Below are positions 13,167 to 26,800 of a stretch of 64,000 nucleotides of DNA, piece by piece. This DNA comes from Styela clava (lineage: Eukaryota; Chordata; Ascidiacea; Stolidobranchia; Styelidae), in contig NC_135257.1 of the NCBI RefSeq assembly GCF_964204865.1, positions 13,290,151 through 13,354,150 on the forward strand, written 5' to 3'. The notes beneath the pieces are model-generated. The model did not search any database. It was given only the letters and a program-made list of their open reading frames with translations, and was not told the origin of the DNA. A program made the translations under genes and the position numbers. The stretch's first letter is position 1. The number at the start of each line of letters is the position of its first letter.

Positions 13167-13372
13167 GGCGCTACAGAAGTGTGTGTAGTAAAATGGAGGA
13201 TATTAATTTTGTTTGCTTACACTACATCAAGTTGTGTGAAGGGACTGAAACCTAGAAGCAGGGGGTATATTCACTTGGCTAACACAGACAGTCCCCGAAC
13301 ATGTGATAGAACTAAAATAGGGAGAATCGGAATAAAATGATTGCCCAACCCTAATCTGGTACACACACTACG
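13167..13372 (+). repeat. MITE of the 'GGTACACATACTAC' family, copy 2
   Basis: It starts GGCGCTACAGAAGTGTGTGT and ends CCCTAATCTGGTACACACAC, and its middle (CATCAAGTTGTGTGAAGGGA, then CACTTGGCTAACACAGACAG) matches the copy at 24070-24270 along its whole length. No open frame was found. Confidence 0.7.
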
Positions 13373-15661
13373 AGAGTAACAATTTTTTTGTATCAACAGG
13401 ATTATTTTTAATATCATTTAGTCTCATTCACAATAAATTTGTGTTAATATCGTTTGCACAATTTGAAATTGAATGCGCTCCGATATATTAATTAGTGTGT
13501 TAATTCTTCTTATACAAAGAAGTAAATTAACTGGTATTGCCCGGCCTCCCTCAGGCATGCATAACTTATGGCTAGTCATTATTCTTTTACATGCTAGTGC
13601 TGGTATTGCCTCTATACTTGCCGATTTGTCATTTTCAATAGGTAATTTTGATCATTTTTTTTAGATTATATTTATCTAGACATTTTTACAGGTAACTGGC
13701 TAACTACCTTTTGAAATGGTATTTCATAATGCAGATTAGCACTTGACTAAAATTTTTGTGAACATGTCTTTTTTAACAAGTTTTTCCTTGCTTAAATTAG
13801 ATAGATCAACCCGCTTTTGACTGTTCATCTATATAAAAATCAAGATACATAATCAGTGCAAAATTCTTTTCACATCCACTGTGATTCTATAAATAAAATG
13901 TGAACTTGTAATATATTTCTGTGTATGAACATTTTGTATTAGCAACTCTGCTTGGACGGCCGACATATCAGATTTGCACTACTTCAACTAAATATAATTC
14001 ACCCTTAAAATCTAGTGATTGCTGGCACTAAATCTACAAACTTTCAATGAAACCAATAAGATATTTACATTGTCATTTGTCCTTACTTTTATTTGGTGTG
14101 CGGACAATTTTTATTTTATGAAACTGCTACATTTGTTTTTAGAAAATTCTATTTTGTGTCTTTAATTTTAGCTGTATAGGAATTGTTTCATTATAGATAC
14201 TGGGTGACGCCGAGCTCTATTCATCTTCACTGTTTGTTTACTGTGATTGTATTTTATTTATTTTTCACATCTTACCATTTGTCATCTCTCATAGTTTCCA
14301 GCACATTACACGAATTAAATATGAAACTCTTCATTTTTAACTTGTGTGTTCTGGTTTTAAAGTTTGGCAGGTGAGTCTGGTTATTAATATATGAAGCATT
14401 TAAATTGAGGCAAAAAAACTCTATATCTTCAGAACTACTGTGGACTTTTTGTATGATTTTATCGTCGTCCGTCACCAAAGTCAATGCAGATGGTACAATT
14501 GTCTGGTTATTTTCTTCAAACACTACCTGGGCCGTGAGTCGCCATATGATTGAGCTGTCTGTGAACGATATGAAAATCGTTTCCTAATTGGAAATTTTCC
14601 GACGAATTTTCACTGAAAATTAATTGAAGCTGCATTCCTCCGTTGTAACGAATATATAGAATAAATACCTTTGTTTATCGAGGCACCTCATTTTATTATG
14701 CGTGCAATATCATCACATTTGGCTTCTAGGGAAAAACTCGTTGCATGAGCGTCGCGACCTGGCTAATATTATTAAGATTAGAAACTTTGCTACGGATGAA
14801 GTCAAATTGAAAACGGAATATTTTTGCTTTTTAATAAACTAATCCGACCTAAAAATAATTTGACGCTCGCTTTTGTGAATCCTCTTCTGTCGAACGCCAA
14901 CGGGTTTGTACTTGGGCCCACGTTTGTATATATTAAAATTAAATAACACCAATAAAAAGTGAACTAACTTTTAAGGCTATTTATATTCAAAACTATTCAT
15001 AAAATCACATCAAAATGACTGGTATATTGAGCTTAGGCCACTGATGGTTCGTACGCTGAAGTTCGATTCATAATAGTTAACTGCAAATTAATATTTGAAA
15101 TTTATAGACGATCAACTTCAATCTGCCACTGACTTTTGACTTTTATCTGTTCTAATATTAACTGACTTTCTTTAACCGGCGTCATTACTTTTTCTTCCCC
15201 TTTCCTCCACCTTTCTTGCTTTTCTTTTTATCTAATCAATAAAAAGGATATAATATGAAACAAGTGTTTGATTCAATTTTGAAAATCTATAAAACGTCAA
15301 CTAATAAGTGCAAGATAAAATAACATAAGAAACTATACTAATTGGTGAAGTCGTCACATGAGAAAAAATAAAATATAATGAGCATAGTGTAGGACAGACA
15401 TATTACTAGGACGCATATTACTGAACAGATTAGGAAACCAATCATGTCAACCGAAATATGCTGTCATAGTATGAAAAACATAATTGTTTTGGGAATTTCG
15501 GAGAATAAGTTTTTTTCCGGCCATTAAGTTCTGAATTCATTTTTGGATTATAGTACTGTTAATCATGGCAACTTGAAATATTATAATATTTATTGTGTGT
15601 GTGTGAGTATTTTCCCGGGTAGTATTGTTAGGATCTAAATAAATGGATAAAAAGTCTATCT

Positions 15662-18600
15662 TCATTTGCCTTTCTTTTTTCCTTTTGCCGATGCTTTTCC
15701 TTTCTTTCCCTTTTTCTTTGACTTGGCACCCCCATCGAACGGTCCGAAACCATGCCTCACCATATTTCCCCTCCACCATGCTTGAATCTAAGAATGAATT
15801 GTGAATATTGATTGAATTATATGATATATATGGAGAATTTTATCAAAAAGGACGAGGGAGTTCAAATTAGGTAATATCACATGTTCGGTGTTCTCTCATT
15901 TAAAGTAAATTGTGCACAAAAAGCAATATATATAAAAGAAATTTTCGCTCCGTAATCCAATAGACTGATAGACAATCAGTTTCACCTTGGTGGCACAGTA
16001 TCTCAATTTTTTTTCCGTTGCGATATGCTTCAGAATCGCTTGTAGGCCTTGTTCACAAACATGTTGTGGCGGATATTGCCAGGGATTGTTTGAAACATCC
16101 AGGTCTTTCAGTTGTTTCAACTGATCGACGTCTTCCGATAATTTGGTGAGATCATTGTTATTCAGGTACATAGTTGATAAGTCTAAATGGAAAAAAACAA
16201 TAATTTTTCAAATTTTAAACCAATTATTTATTATCTCCCATCTAGGTAATGGAGAGCACACATTTTGAGTTGCTTTCATACAAAATTAAACCTGATAAAA
16301 TAATTCATACTTGTCAAACTTGATAGACAAGCTGGTAGCGAGGACAGTCGGTTGTTGCTGACAACGAGTGTAGTGAGCAGACGTAATTCACGGATACTCT
16401 CCGGTAGAGTTACCAGCTGATTGTTATCCAGATATAGCTTTTTAAGATTGACCAGATACTTTATCTGAAATGAACCATAATTAGAACTGGATAAAAAGTT
16501 ATCCTTAGTATCATTGATTTCTTCGCGGCCCCCACGCTGTGGAATCAGCTTCCACTTAGCTGTTTTCTTTGAGTAACAAAAGCATTTGATCCCGTGTAAA
16601 ACGGTACCAAATCCGCTGAAGTGCCAACGATGTGAAGTTCTATATATTATATCATTTCACTATTCGATTGATACTCTTTGGTTATTTCTGTTTTCGAATA
16701 CGCATACATGACTAAATGTTTTATTCGATTTACTTGGTTTGGAAGCCTTGTGAATGGTTTTCCTTGATCCTGGCCGAGATACAAATGCTCTAGTGATTTC
16801 AGACTGCACAATGCGATAGGGAAGACATCGAACTAAAAAGTATAAAGATCTGTTTGTTGGCTGTTGTCGAAACTTGAAAAGTGTATCAATGCCATTTAAC
16901 TTACTTTATTACCAGTGAGACTAAGAAGCACCAAATTTCGCAAATGACCGATATAAGGTGGAACATCGCGCAGTTGATTGTCGTCCAACATGAGAATACG
17001 GAGTTGCGAGAGAGCACAAATGTTGATTGGAAGATGCTCGAGTCTGTAAACAACAAATAATGAAACGTGCCAAGCTGGAGAATGTTAAGTTTACTTAAAG
17101 ATTCAGTGTTACCGGCACTCTAGAGCGTCAAATTTAGTAACGTTAATATAATTGGTAAATGGAATGAAAAATTTAGAAGATATATATATTGATACTAAGC
17201 GCATCTTAGGCTAAAAAGTGTTACTAAAATGTATATGAAATACTAGTTTTTAAATTTTTTATCTCTTGCATGTTCTCGTAATGACGAACAAATAGAGACA
17301 ATCACTCAAAATTAAGATTGTAGCAACTTCTATATCACAAAAAATGCTACCTGTTTCCACCAGCATCTAATCTGGACAAGCATGCCATTCTCGATATTCG
17401 TTTTGGAAGATCTCTGATGCCGTTGTTACGTAATCGAAGAACTTCCAAGTTGACGAGACGATGAAACTTCTTCGGTAAAATTCTAATTCGATTATTATCC
17501 AAGCACAAATCGCGCAGACTAATAATATCATGAATGTTGTTAGGTAAATCGGAAATTCTATTGTCGGATGCTTCTAAGACTTCAAGTTGTTTCAATTTGC
17601 ACAACTGCTTCTCAATCGCAAGCAGAGAATTTCGAGAAATATAAAACTTTTTCAATTCTCTCAGAAGTGATATTTCCTTTGGGATATACTGGACTTTATT
17701 ACCCTCCAGATCAATAATACAAAGTTTTGGTAAACCGCACAAACAAATTGGAAATTCAACCATTTTGTTATCTTTCAAGTAAACCTCGCGTAGCTTCTGC
17801 ATGCATATAAAATCTGGTGGTAGGTCTTCGATATCATTACCGGAAAGTCCTAAAACTTCCAAGTACTGCATTACTCTGCATATTTCTGCGGGAAACGACG
17901 TTAGTCCGGTATCATACAGTCTCAAATGAGTAAGATAAACCAACTTTGTGATGATATCCGAAGGAAATGGTGATAGTGGATTGCAACTCAGATCAATTGA
18001 TTTCAATTGCGTTAGCTTTGCAATCTCGGGGCACAATTCCGATATGCAATTTCCATTGAGATAAAGAATTCTGCCATAATAAATAACGGTAACAATATAA
18101 AGCAACAGAACGATTCCATTAAATCGAGTAATAAATAACTTGTATCGAAAAAAACTAATCCGGCTCTACTAAATACCAGCAGTGAGGTATAAATGAACTT
18201 GTCAACTTGGTATATTCTAAATGGCATTATTTCAAAAAATTGAACAAAATACTCACTTTAAACTTTTGAAATATTCAAATAGTGGAGATAAATGGTTAAT
18301 ATCATTCTCTTCTAAATGTAATTCTACAACTTCATCAAAATCGAAAAGTTCTTCCGGGATATCGGTAATGTTTTTGTCGCCAAGGTTTATAAACCTGTGA
18401 AATTGGATCGAATAATCAAAACTCCTAGCATATCATACCCGAATTCATACGGGCTGATCATATTGACTTTCCACTTGACAACGTTTACTTGAAATAATAT
18501 TAATAAGTTCACTGGAGTCAATGGCACCGCCACGACGGCCGTCTAAATTGACGCCTACGATCGAAATAATTCAAAAAAAATACCTCGGATGAAATGCAAT

Positions 18601-19523
18601 CACTGTTTGATCGTCTTTATTTTTAATACAATATATTTAATTTCAACTGAAGTACCCTATCAAGACGTCGAATTAAGCCACCTTGTCTAATATATATATA
18701 TACTTTGATGAAGCCGCGCCTTAATAGTAATTAACTTTCAGGGTTTGTGAAAAAGTACTGTATATAACCGTTTTCTGGCACGGACTATTTTCTCCGCGGT
18801 TGCAATTCCTTTGAATAAATTTGGAAGTTCTAGGATTTCCTTCAAGAGCAGTAAATTCGTAGATTCTGGAAGCGTGAAATTCACAGAGTGATTTGACTCA
18901 GATTTGGGTGATACTACTACTTGAGGTTCATCTGTTGGTTTCTGCAAAATACAAATAGCTTTTTCTGTGATAATCAGATTTGAAATACTTTATTTTTACT
19001 GTAATATTTCCAAAATAATGAGAATATTGCATTTAATAAAGCTTGCATTTACCAATGTAATGACTTATATAAATATATATAGAATGTGCGAGTAAATATG
19101 GCGTATTTGTCTGTCAATTTTGTCGAGGACATACGGTTTAAGCAAGTTTATACACCACAGTCCAGCATGAATCTAACAAATATTCATATACTACCAACCT
19201 CATCCGGATTCTGGCTGTCTTCAACAAGTGTGACGTCATCCATATCTTGAACTTGTTTGACTTCATCTTGCTTTTCAGGTTGTACATCGGTGAGGATCAG
19301 GGTAGTGGAACTAGAAGTAAGCAAATTTGTAAATTTCAAATCTTAATTTAAAATCACTCATATTTCAAAAGGAGATTATGCTGACATATTCAATGAGACG
19401 TATAATTTAATATAAAAAACACTTCATCACGACTTACCTTAGCTTCGAAGTTGAAACGTGGCGTTTTTTGGGTATTGCGGCTGAGGATTCTTTCGGATTT
19501 GCTCGCCTCTTTTTACGAGGCAT
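15662..19523 (-). CDS. leucine-rich repeat and IQ-motif protein (LRRIQ4-like)
   Basis: Ten exons in perfect phase from ATG at 19523: 19438-19523, 19199-19310, 18769-18941, 18257-18394, 17351-18070, 16905-17043, 16734-16832, 16311-16464, 15986-16182, 15662-15787 (TGA), giving 647 residues. Residues 1-120 are polar and basic (MPRKKRRANPKESSAA start). From about 125 to 585 there are typical 22-24-residue leucine-rich repeats (LxxLxLxxN), first INLGDKNITDIPEEL and last STMYLNNNDLTKL. The final exon encodes an IQ motif (IQAWWRGNMVR, residue 607) and a Lys/Gly-rich tail. LRR plus C-terminal IQ resembles LRRIQ4; LRRD1 and SHOC2-type proteins are alternatives. Such proteins are usually tied to cilia, which is inference here. 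The third exon's donor (CG|GTTATA) is weak; reading through it reaches a TGA at 18738-18740. Confidence 0.8.
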
Positions 19524-20799
19524 CACATAAATTTATCATTTACAAAAATAATTCAACGGGAAATTATACCAGTATCAGTATTTTACCACGATCAAAAACA
19601 AAACCACTCCATTCCATGTTCGTCGTTTTGGAATTAGATGTGATTTTCTTTGAACAATATGTGATTTTCGAGGCTTTACATTCTGTTACGTCATAATGTC
19701 ACTTGTTATAAAAAGGACAGCTTGTTCTTACTCCTCCTGATTTCAGAAGCGTGGACTTGCCACACGGAGGGTATTTCTCCATGCTAAAAGGCATTATTTA
19801 CACACGACGACCACTGATAGATTAGGTTTTTATTTTTGGAAAAAAAAAAGAAATACCATACCACTTCACTGTTGCTATAACTACAATCTATTGCCGTAGT
19901 CGGACTCTCGGCTGTATTTGGATAATTTGATTTTTCCACCATTAGCAAATGTATGCGTATGAACGTATGGTATTGTCAATGTGTAATGATACAAATCGAT
20001 AAAACTGTTAACTACGTGGGATGCCAAAAATTTGTTTATATATATATACACTACATACCTGGGCATTTCTTCGGTCATTCTGCTTTGTTTAGTAGTTCAT
20101 AATTCCGTGTGATTCATGTAACCATATAGCCCAGAAAATGCTTCAGATAAAATAAACATACTTTTGCGACAGATTACATCCAGTTTTATTTTGGTCACAG
20201 TTTGTGAAGTTCGCAAGTGTTTTACTCGTAATACACGCCCGATCCGATGCACAACTCCCAAAATATTTTAACACGATTTAAAGAGGCTACGTGAACAATA
20301 AAACTATTGTTTTCACAAAACACAATAGAAACGTGGTTATCTTCGGGATAGTCAGCATTGTAATCCAATAGTCTCATGAACAACGGGAGTTTCTTTAACT
20401 AAACATGTTTGCGTTTGCTCTTGTTGAATAAGTGTAGTGTTTGTTTTTCGTCCCGCTCCAGTAATATCTATAGTGCATTCAAGTCTTTAATCAACTCTCA
20501 ACAAAACTAATATGTATCTCCCTGTCACGGAGTGGATCATTAATTGGTGTACTTTAAACATCCCTCTACAGGACAAAACTACATTATATATCAGATACCT
20601 CTAGGGGCGCAGCACTAAAACGCAACGCGAGAATTCACATTTACTTCGGTAGGCCTATATATATATATATATATGTACATGAATATTGTTTATTCACTCG
20701 AACCGAAGTCTCAAACATTATGCAAGTCATTTACTCGCTGATTTGAGACACTCACCAAATGACATTACTTCCTAATTATTTTTAGACTAGGAAGATTTT

Positions 20800-23600
20800 C
20801 CTGAAAGAAGTGACGCCTCATAATTTGTTCAATACGAGGGTGGTCAGAGCTTGCAAAGTTGGAGGGCCGCAAAAACTTTTAGGCGCGTCCCACGGGCCGC
20901 CGTCGGAGAAAACCCAAAGTGATCAAAACATCCCGAGTTTACTCACTTCGAATTTATTTAGGGATGAGAGTTACTGTTCTAATCAGGTTGTCAACGAAGG
21001 TATATGAAGCTTTTACTTATTTCCAAATTGTTTCTTGAGAAATAGCGTGGTATTTTCAGTACCTTTCCTCGTGTTTGGTTTTGTAATGTCGCTTAAAATT
21101 ATATTCTTTTGTGACAGATATTACTTGAAAACACACCAGACACTCGGACCACCTCCCTTTTGAAATTTTTGAAAAACTGAAAAAGTCGCCAATAACGCGT
21201 GCGATTGAATTTTGCTAAAATCGCCAATTGTTTTCGTCGGCGTGACGTGTTATTTAGGCCGTAAACACCTTTACGTTGGGGTTTGATCTAATTAAATCAC
21301 AAATGATGATAATTACTTTCTATTTGTACTCGCACAGAATCGTGAATACATTGAAAGGTATTCGATTTATCGGCGGCGAGGTGCTAAAGACAAATGAAGT
21401 AGTGAATCGACGACGCAAATTTTTTGATTGAAGAGCGGCAATACAAAATACGAAAAATAAAACCGTAAACATTTGGTGTAGAAGGCCCGCGACTTTACAG
21501 TGTAAATCGCAAAATTTCGTATGCCTACGGCACACATTACGTTTGTTCGGCGTTGGGAACTACGCCGTCACTAAAATCGAAACAAAGCCAATGGTGCGCG
21601 GGATTTACTTTTTTATCCATTACTTTAATTTAAATTGTCGGAAATTTTATTGTTAACATTATACAACATTGAAAAGGCAATTTTTTTCCGGTTTGTGATG
21701 ATAAATAGGATAATAAATCTAAAGTGTATTCAATCAATTTTTTATTGTATTAAAATAAATTTTACTCTGTGAAATTTTATAGCAGACTAGGGGATTTTTC
21801 TAACGGTTTTATCTCTAAAATATCTGAGTGGCAGCATTGCGATAAAAGGGAGTCAGTGTTGCACGTACAACTCAGCATTATCGACTTCGCGAAGTGGCCA
21901 AAATACGGATCAAAACAATATATAATCGGGCAGTTTACCATACATTTTTATGTCCGTGGTATTAGAGTAGTGATGCTTTTAATTTGTCGACGCAACCGCA
22001 GGTTAAATTGAAAACAATTGAATTAATAAAGCAAGACATTTAAACATATCAGTATCGATCATGAATTGATTACTTCACACAACAGAAAAATCATTCCACG
22101 AAGATTTCGAGGCGATGAATATGTATCTTAGATTTACTGATATCTATATATACCCAATATGTATTTTTATTTTACCAAATTGAATAGTACTCTACGGGAT
22201 TTTATATCAGATCTCGAGATTTTCTAACGGCGATAGCGAATTCGCAAGATCGCAAAAATGCGTATCAAAACTAAATACAATCGGGCAGTTTGTCTCATAC
22301 TTTTATGTCAACAGACTGCCGTGGATTTCAAAATGATAATGTTTTTATTTTCACGTAAGAAGACGCAACCACGAGTTACGTTGGACACAATTAAATTGGC
22401 GCTCCGGAAGTATTCGTACCAAGATGACGCACAACCTGAATAACCCTAAACCGGTACCCATACCATGTTCAGGTTGTGCGCCATCTTGGTACGAATACTT
22501 CGGGAACACCATTAAATTAATATAGAAGGGCATTTTGGCTTCTCGTAGTTGTCATGGATTGAATATGTCGCGCGACAGAAAAGTGATTATACGCTGAAAA
22601 AGTCGACTCTTTTAACGAGCGCGTAATCGCGGAGATTGTTTTAGGAAAGAAATGAATTTCCGATTTGGACCCTCCTCACTTTCGAAAATCCTGGCTGCGT
22701 GCCTGACTCATTGTATGATGAATTGTTATATTTGACTCATTTTATTACTTGTAGCGCGAGAAGACCTGGTGCTGTCAAAGAACAAAGTCCGTCTAAGTTG
22801 GGACTTCGGACTTCGCCAAGTCAGCTCGGTGGTTCATCGCTGCTGTCTCGCGGCCAAGGCTTGAAAATAGAGGAGTGTTTTTACTAAAACAAGAGAGCAA
22901 TGCTCAAATATATGGACACGTTAACCAGAGCGGATGAAGTCCTTTCCTTTGACGCTACCGGTACCCTCTGAGTTTCGCGTAGCAAGAATTTACAGAATTA
23001 AACCGGACAGCCAGTGTTCCCATGGATAAAATAATACAGCGAAATTTTAAACGAAATATCAGATTTCATACGATCTTTAGAAATAAACAAAGTAATAGCC
23101 TTCTAGCAAAAAATATAATCTTTACTCAATGAAAATTTCAAAGGAAATGGTCCAATAACCAATGCAAAAAGCGATTTTTTCATAAGGGTACCAAGAAGAA
23201 TACAAATAAGAACAACAATAATGCAAAACGATCTTTATGTCCACTAACGTTCCCAATAAAGACTCAAAGCGTCTTTCCGAATGAGGAGTTCCTAGACGTG
23301 AACTTAAGGTATAAAGTTTAGATAAAAAGCGCGACTCATCTCAGACTGGTTTAGTCTGCACAAGACGGTTTATTCTCCTTGTACCGATCACTCGTTCCCA
23401 TATCGGTACCTTCTCGACGTTTATAGATACAACATTGAAATTCCATGATTCAAACAAACATAAATCCCGACATGGGGATTAGAAAAAGGGCTATTAACAG
23501 TTGAAATAGTTTCAAAATACCTCAAAAATTATTCTGCGGGCCGCACGGAATGTGTTCGCGGGACGCATTTTCATCGCGAACCTGTATCCCAAATATCAGA
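20800..23600. mobile_element. degenerate hAT-derived sequence
   Basis: The segment 21235-22690 is collinear with 30595-31990, the interior of the hAT-like element at 30402-32593: the shared order is GGCCGTAAAC, ATTGAAGAGCGGCAAT, TCTAACGGTTTTATC-type, CGGGCAGTTT and AACGAGCGCG blocks. Clean termini and a target duplication were not found, so limits are approximate. Confidence 0.5.
22398..22510. mobile_element. palindromic MITE with 8-bp target duplication
   Basis: Two arms of about 40 bases (CGGAAGTATTCGTACCAAGA at the left and its complement TCTTGGTACGAATACTTCGG at the right) surround a loop of about 30 bases (TAACCCTAAACC core). ATTAAATT flanks both sides (22390-22397 and 22511-22518). The ends match other members of the 'GGTACACATACTAC' family, so this is a minimal fold-back member. 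Confidence 0.8.
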
Positions 23601-23841
23601 TTTCAGTACAATTGCAGTGAATAAGATTTTTTAATAATTACCTACATAAGAAAATGCACAATTTCAAACATTATTAGTTTCACGCAGACGATTTGGTGAT
23701 GTGGATGTCAACCACAAGTCTATTGATTGAAATGAATCATTAGAGCAGACGACGTATTACGCGTCTACTAGAACTCCGTACCATCTCAGCTCAGATTTGG
23801 TGAATTGCCTTATATCCAGAAAACGTCAGCTCGCAAAATCG

Positions 23842-26800
23842 TTAAGTGTCCACGGCGGGGTCGGTAGAGTGAGCAGCCGCGTAATGTGAGCTTTTCGTTG
23901 ATGTCGTTTGACTGGATTCCTTCTCCATTCCAGGGGAAACGTGAGATATCCATTCCATCTTGAGTTGATGCTGTTTGACAGCCTCTTCCACGCGATCATC
24001 GACCATCTGCTCTGTTAACGTTCCATCCGAAGATGCGTAACCTGTAGCCTACGTGAAATAGGAAAATAAGGCGCTCCAGAAGTATGTGTACCAATATGGA
24101 GGAACTAATTTTGTTGCCTACTTTACATCAAGTTGTGTAAAGGGACCGAAACCTATGGGCAGGGGGTATATCCACTTGGCTAACAACGACAGTCCCCGAC
24201 TCGAAATATAACTAAAATAGGGAAAATCATAATATTATGGCCTAACCCTAACCTGGTACACATACTACCAAAAATAATATGTTCTACCTAATCTACTATA
24301 TTATCAAATTCAAGTCAAAAAGTATATTTGCAAGTATAGTCGATCAAGTGCATCAATTGTAGCAAAACTCGACAGAAACATGGAAAATGCATCTTTTCAC
24401 CTCTGTTGCATGACCCTCTACCTAGTTGTGGACTTACCTGCCACGCCACTGCTAATTTGGAAATTTCTCTTCCAGAAAGTCCCTTGGTTTTTTCCGCGAT
24501 TTGGGAACATTTTATACTGAAGTCGAAATCTCCCAACTTGAGGCGCCTAGAAAATAAAAACAAATATTCTTTTTCAAAATGCAATAAATACGTAAATATG
24601 TATTTATCTATATAAGAATAGTATACAAAGTATCACGACCAGTGTTAACTCTAAGCAAATTATGAGTGCGAAAGTGCTTCGCAGTCGGAAAAAAAAAGTG
24701 CGAAAGTGCTTTTGCCGAATTTAACAAGTTAGGTGCCCTAGCCTTCCATATAACCCATTTAAAACGGCATAGATACTCGAAAAAGCGCTCCTCCGGTTAA
24801 TATTATGAATTAAAGAGAAGATATTTCAGAGTTCCCTTTAAGCGAATTCGTGTTTAATCAAAACAAGCGAATTCATCGGCAACGAAATGACATCTGCTAA
24901 CACCTGCCCGGACAAAACTTTCATGCAATGTATCACGGTGTCAGTTGCTTACTCGCGTAAACAGCAAAGACTTCACATTTGTTACTCCTTCCATCTAACA
25001 GACACGAGGCAGGCTGGAAACCATATTAGTTACAGGGTGGATCGTTTGTACAAATCCCGTGCAAAATAAATCCCCCCCCCCCCCAATATAAATAGCAATC
25101 AACTAATTAGGGTTAGGTGCGCTGGAAATTTAACTTTTCGATTTCTTTCAACTTTCAAATTTCTCATTTACATTTATATTATACTATTTCAGAGCTTACC
25201 CAAAGACAAGTAATTTTTATATGTCGACATGCCTTGGTTTGCGTGCGAGTTAGTTTAAATGGGCAGAAAACATCATATATTGGCAAAATGTTTAGTAATG
25301 TCATGTACTTTCAACATTCATAAATAGCACTCTTTGTAATGCTGCTGACCTAGTATCAAATATTCGCATCACAACGCCACTTGCGAGGTTTCCATATATT
25401 TCAATTACACTAATAGGAACGATGACACCAAAGAGTTTTCTTTTGCGAAGGTACACTAAATATAACGAGGGTGATTCTTGAGAAAAACATGAATATAAAA
25501 AATAAACGAATGATATGATAGTGGATCCCAAATAATTTTGAGAGTGTCTCGAAATACCAATCCATTGGATAAATAATTTTTATTCGACCACATGACCGCT
25601 GATATCCTGAAAATTAATGTTGAAAGAGAATTACGCATTCTCAGATATCGGACATCCAGTCGCGATATTCAATCGTTTATATGCACAAATCTCACATTAA
25701 TAGTAATTGCTACCCAAGTTTGTGGAGTTTAGAAACCAACAAACAGAAAATAACTTATCCTAAAACACAATTAAAATTCAGTCGGCAATAAATTCGTCGC
25801 CAAGACGATGCCATACAAAACAAAAAGATTTGGTCGCGAGAGTTACGTGCGTTGTTTTTTAAGCAGAATGTAAAAAAATTTATAATAAACGGGAGTTACG
25901 AAGCCCTTTACACATCGTGTTTATTAAACTTCCCTGGTAAGTACTATTATTATTGTACTTATACACCTGTTGGAGTATTTCGGACAATTTCGAATTTAAA
26001 ATAAATGAAAATCCGACATATAATAAAGACGCAAAAGAAAAATGAACATTTATTGAAAAAGTTATTATTTAAGAAAGACAACATGATCGTACAATTTCGC
26101 CAAAACCTCGATGTTCGCAAGTATATGATAAATAAATACTCCCCTGTATTCGATCAAATAACTTAGCGTATCGTTGTTCTGCCAACAAACAGCCGGGTGC
26201 AAAATATTTCCGTCCTGTGATATGCTCACAAATATTCTCGATATTAATATCATACCCTCGCGTATGTACTTTCTATTAGCTCTTTAGTGATCCCTTCCAT
26301 CCGTGGCCAAGTCATGTTTCGAATATGTGAACATTTTATTCGACCATACATGGCCGGCGGGATGTTAAAATTGTAAACAAGAGAGAGGTAAAATCAATCG
26401 CGAGTTTCGTTAAAACGGCTCGTTTACGAATTGTTGCGCCTGTTATCGTCGAAAATGATTACATTTGTTGTATTTTGAGGCATTTAAGCAGTAATAATTA
26501 GGGCATGACATCATCAAAATCGTCAAGTGAGATCTTGAAATTGCAAATTTCGTAAATAAAATTGTGAATTATTCGGTAACGAATTCAGCTTTAATGACCG
26601 TCGGGCAGGGATGGCCAATACCGAATAGTTCACTATTTCGAATACATTCGAAATTATTTTTTTCGAATATGAAATTTCGAATACTTCGAAATTAAAATTC
26701 ACTAATTGAAGCTTATCTAAATGTATGTAGGAACTTCCATACAATAAGCAATGGAATAACCGCTATCTACAAGTTACAACCTAGTTATATTACCAGGCAT

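Larger units (their letters stand above)
12048..15661. other. convergent intergenic region between KIF17-like and LRR-IQ genes
   Basis: It holds the KIF17 3'UTR and, on the opposite strand, the LRR-IQ 3'UTR (an AATAAA on the minus strand lies near 15590). A mariner-like MITE (12269-12443) and a 'GGTACACATACTAC' family element (13167-13372) are inserted. The open frames at 13473-13664, 14183-14374, 14272-14523 and 14405-14587 overlap each other on both strands and show no domain or splice support. I see no further gene. Confidence 0.6.
19524..23841. other. repeat-rich gap between LRR-IQ and ATAD3 genes
   Basis: The first part should hold the LRR-IQ promoter. From about 20.8 to 23.6 kb the sequence is degenerate transposon DNA. 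It has blocks such as GTTATTTAGGCCGTAAAC (also near 30605), ATCGGGCAGTTTACCA (also in both hAT-like elements of the ATAD3 intron) and GGGCCGC-rich ends near 20870 and 23540 like those of hAT elements. A (TA)n run lies near 20660. None of the short open frames has coding support. Confidence 0.6.
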
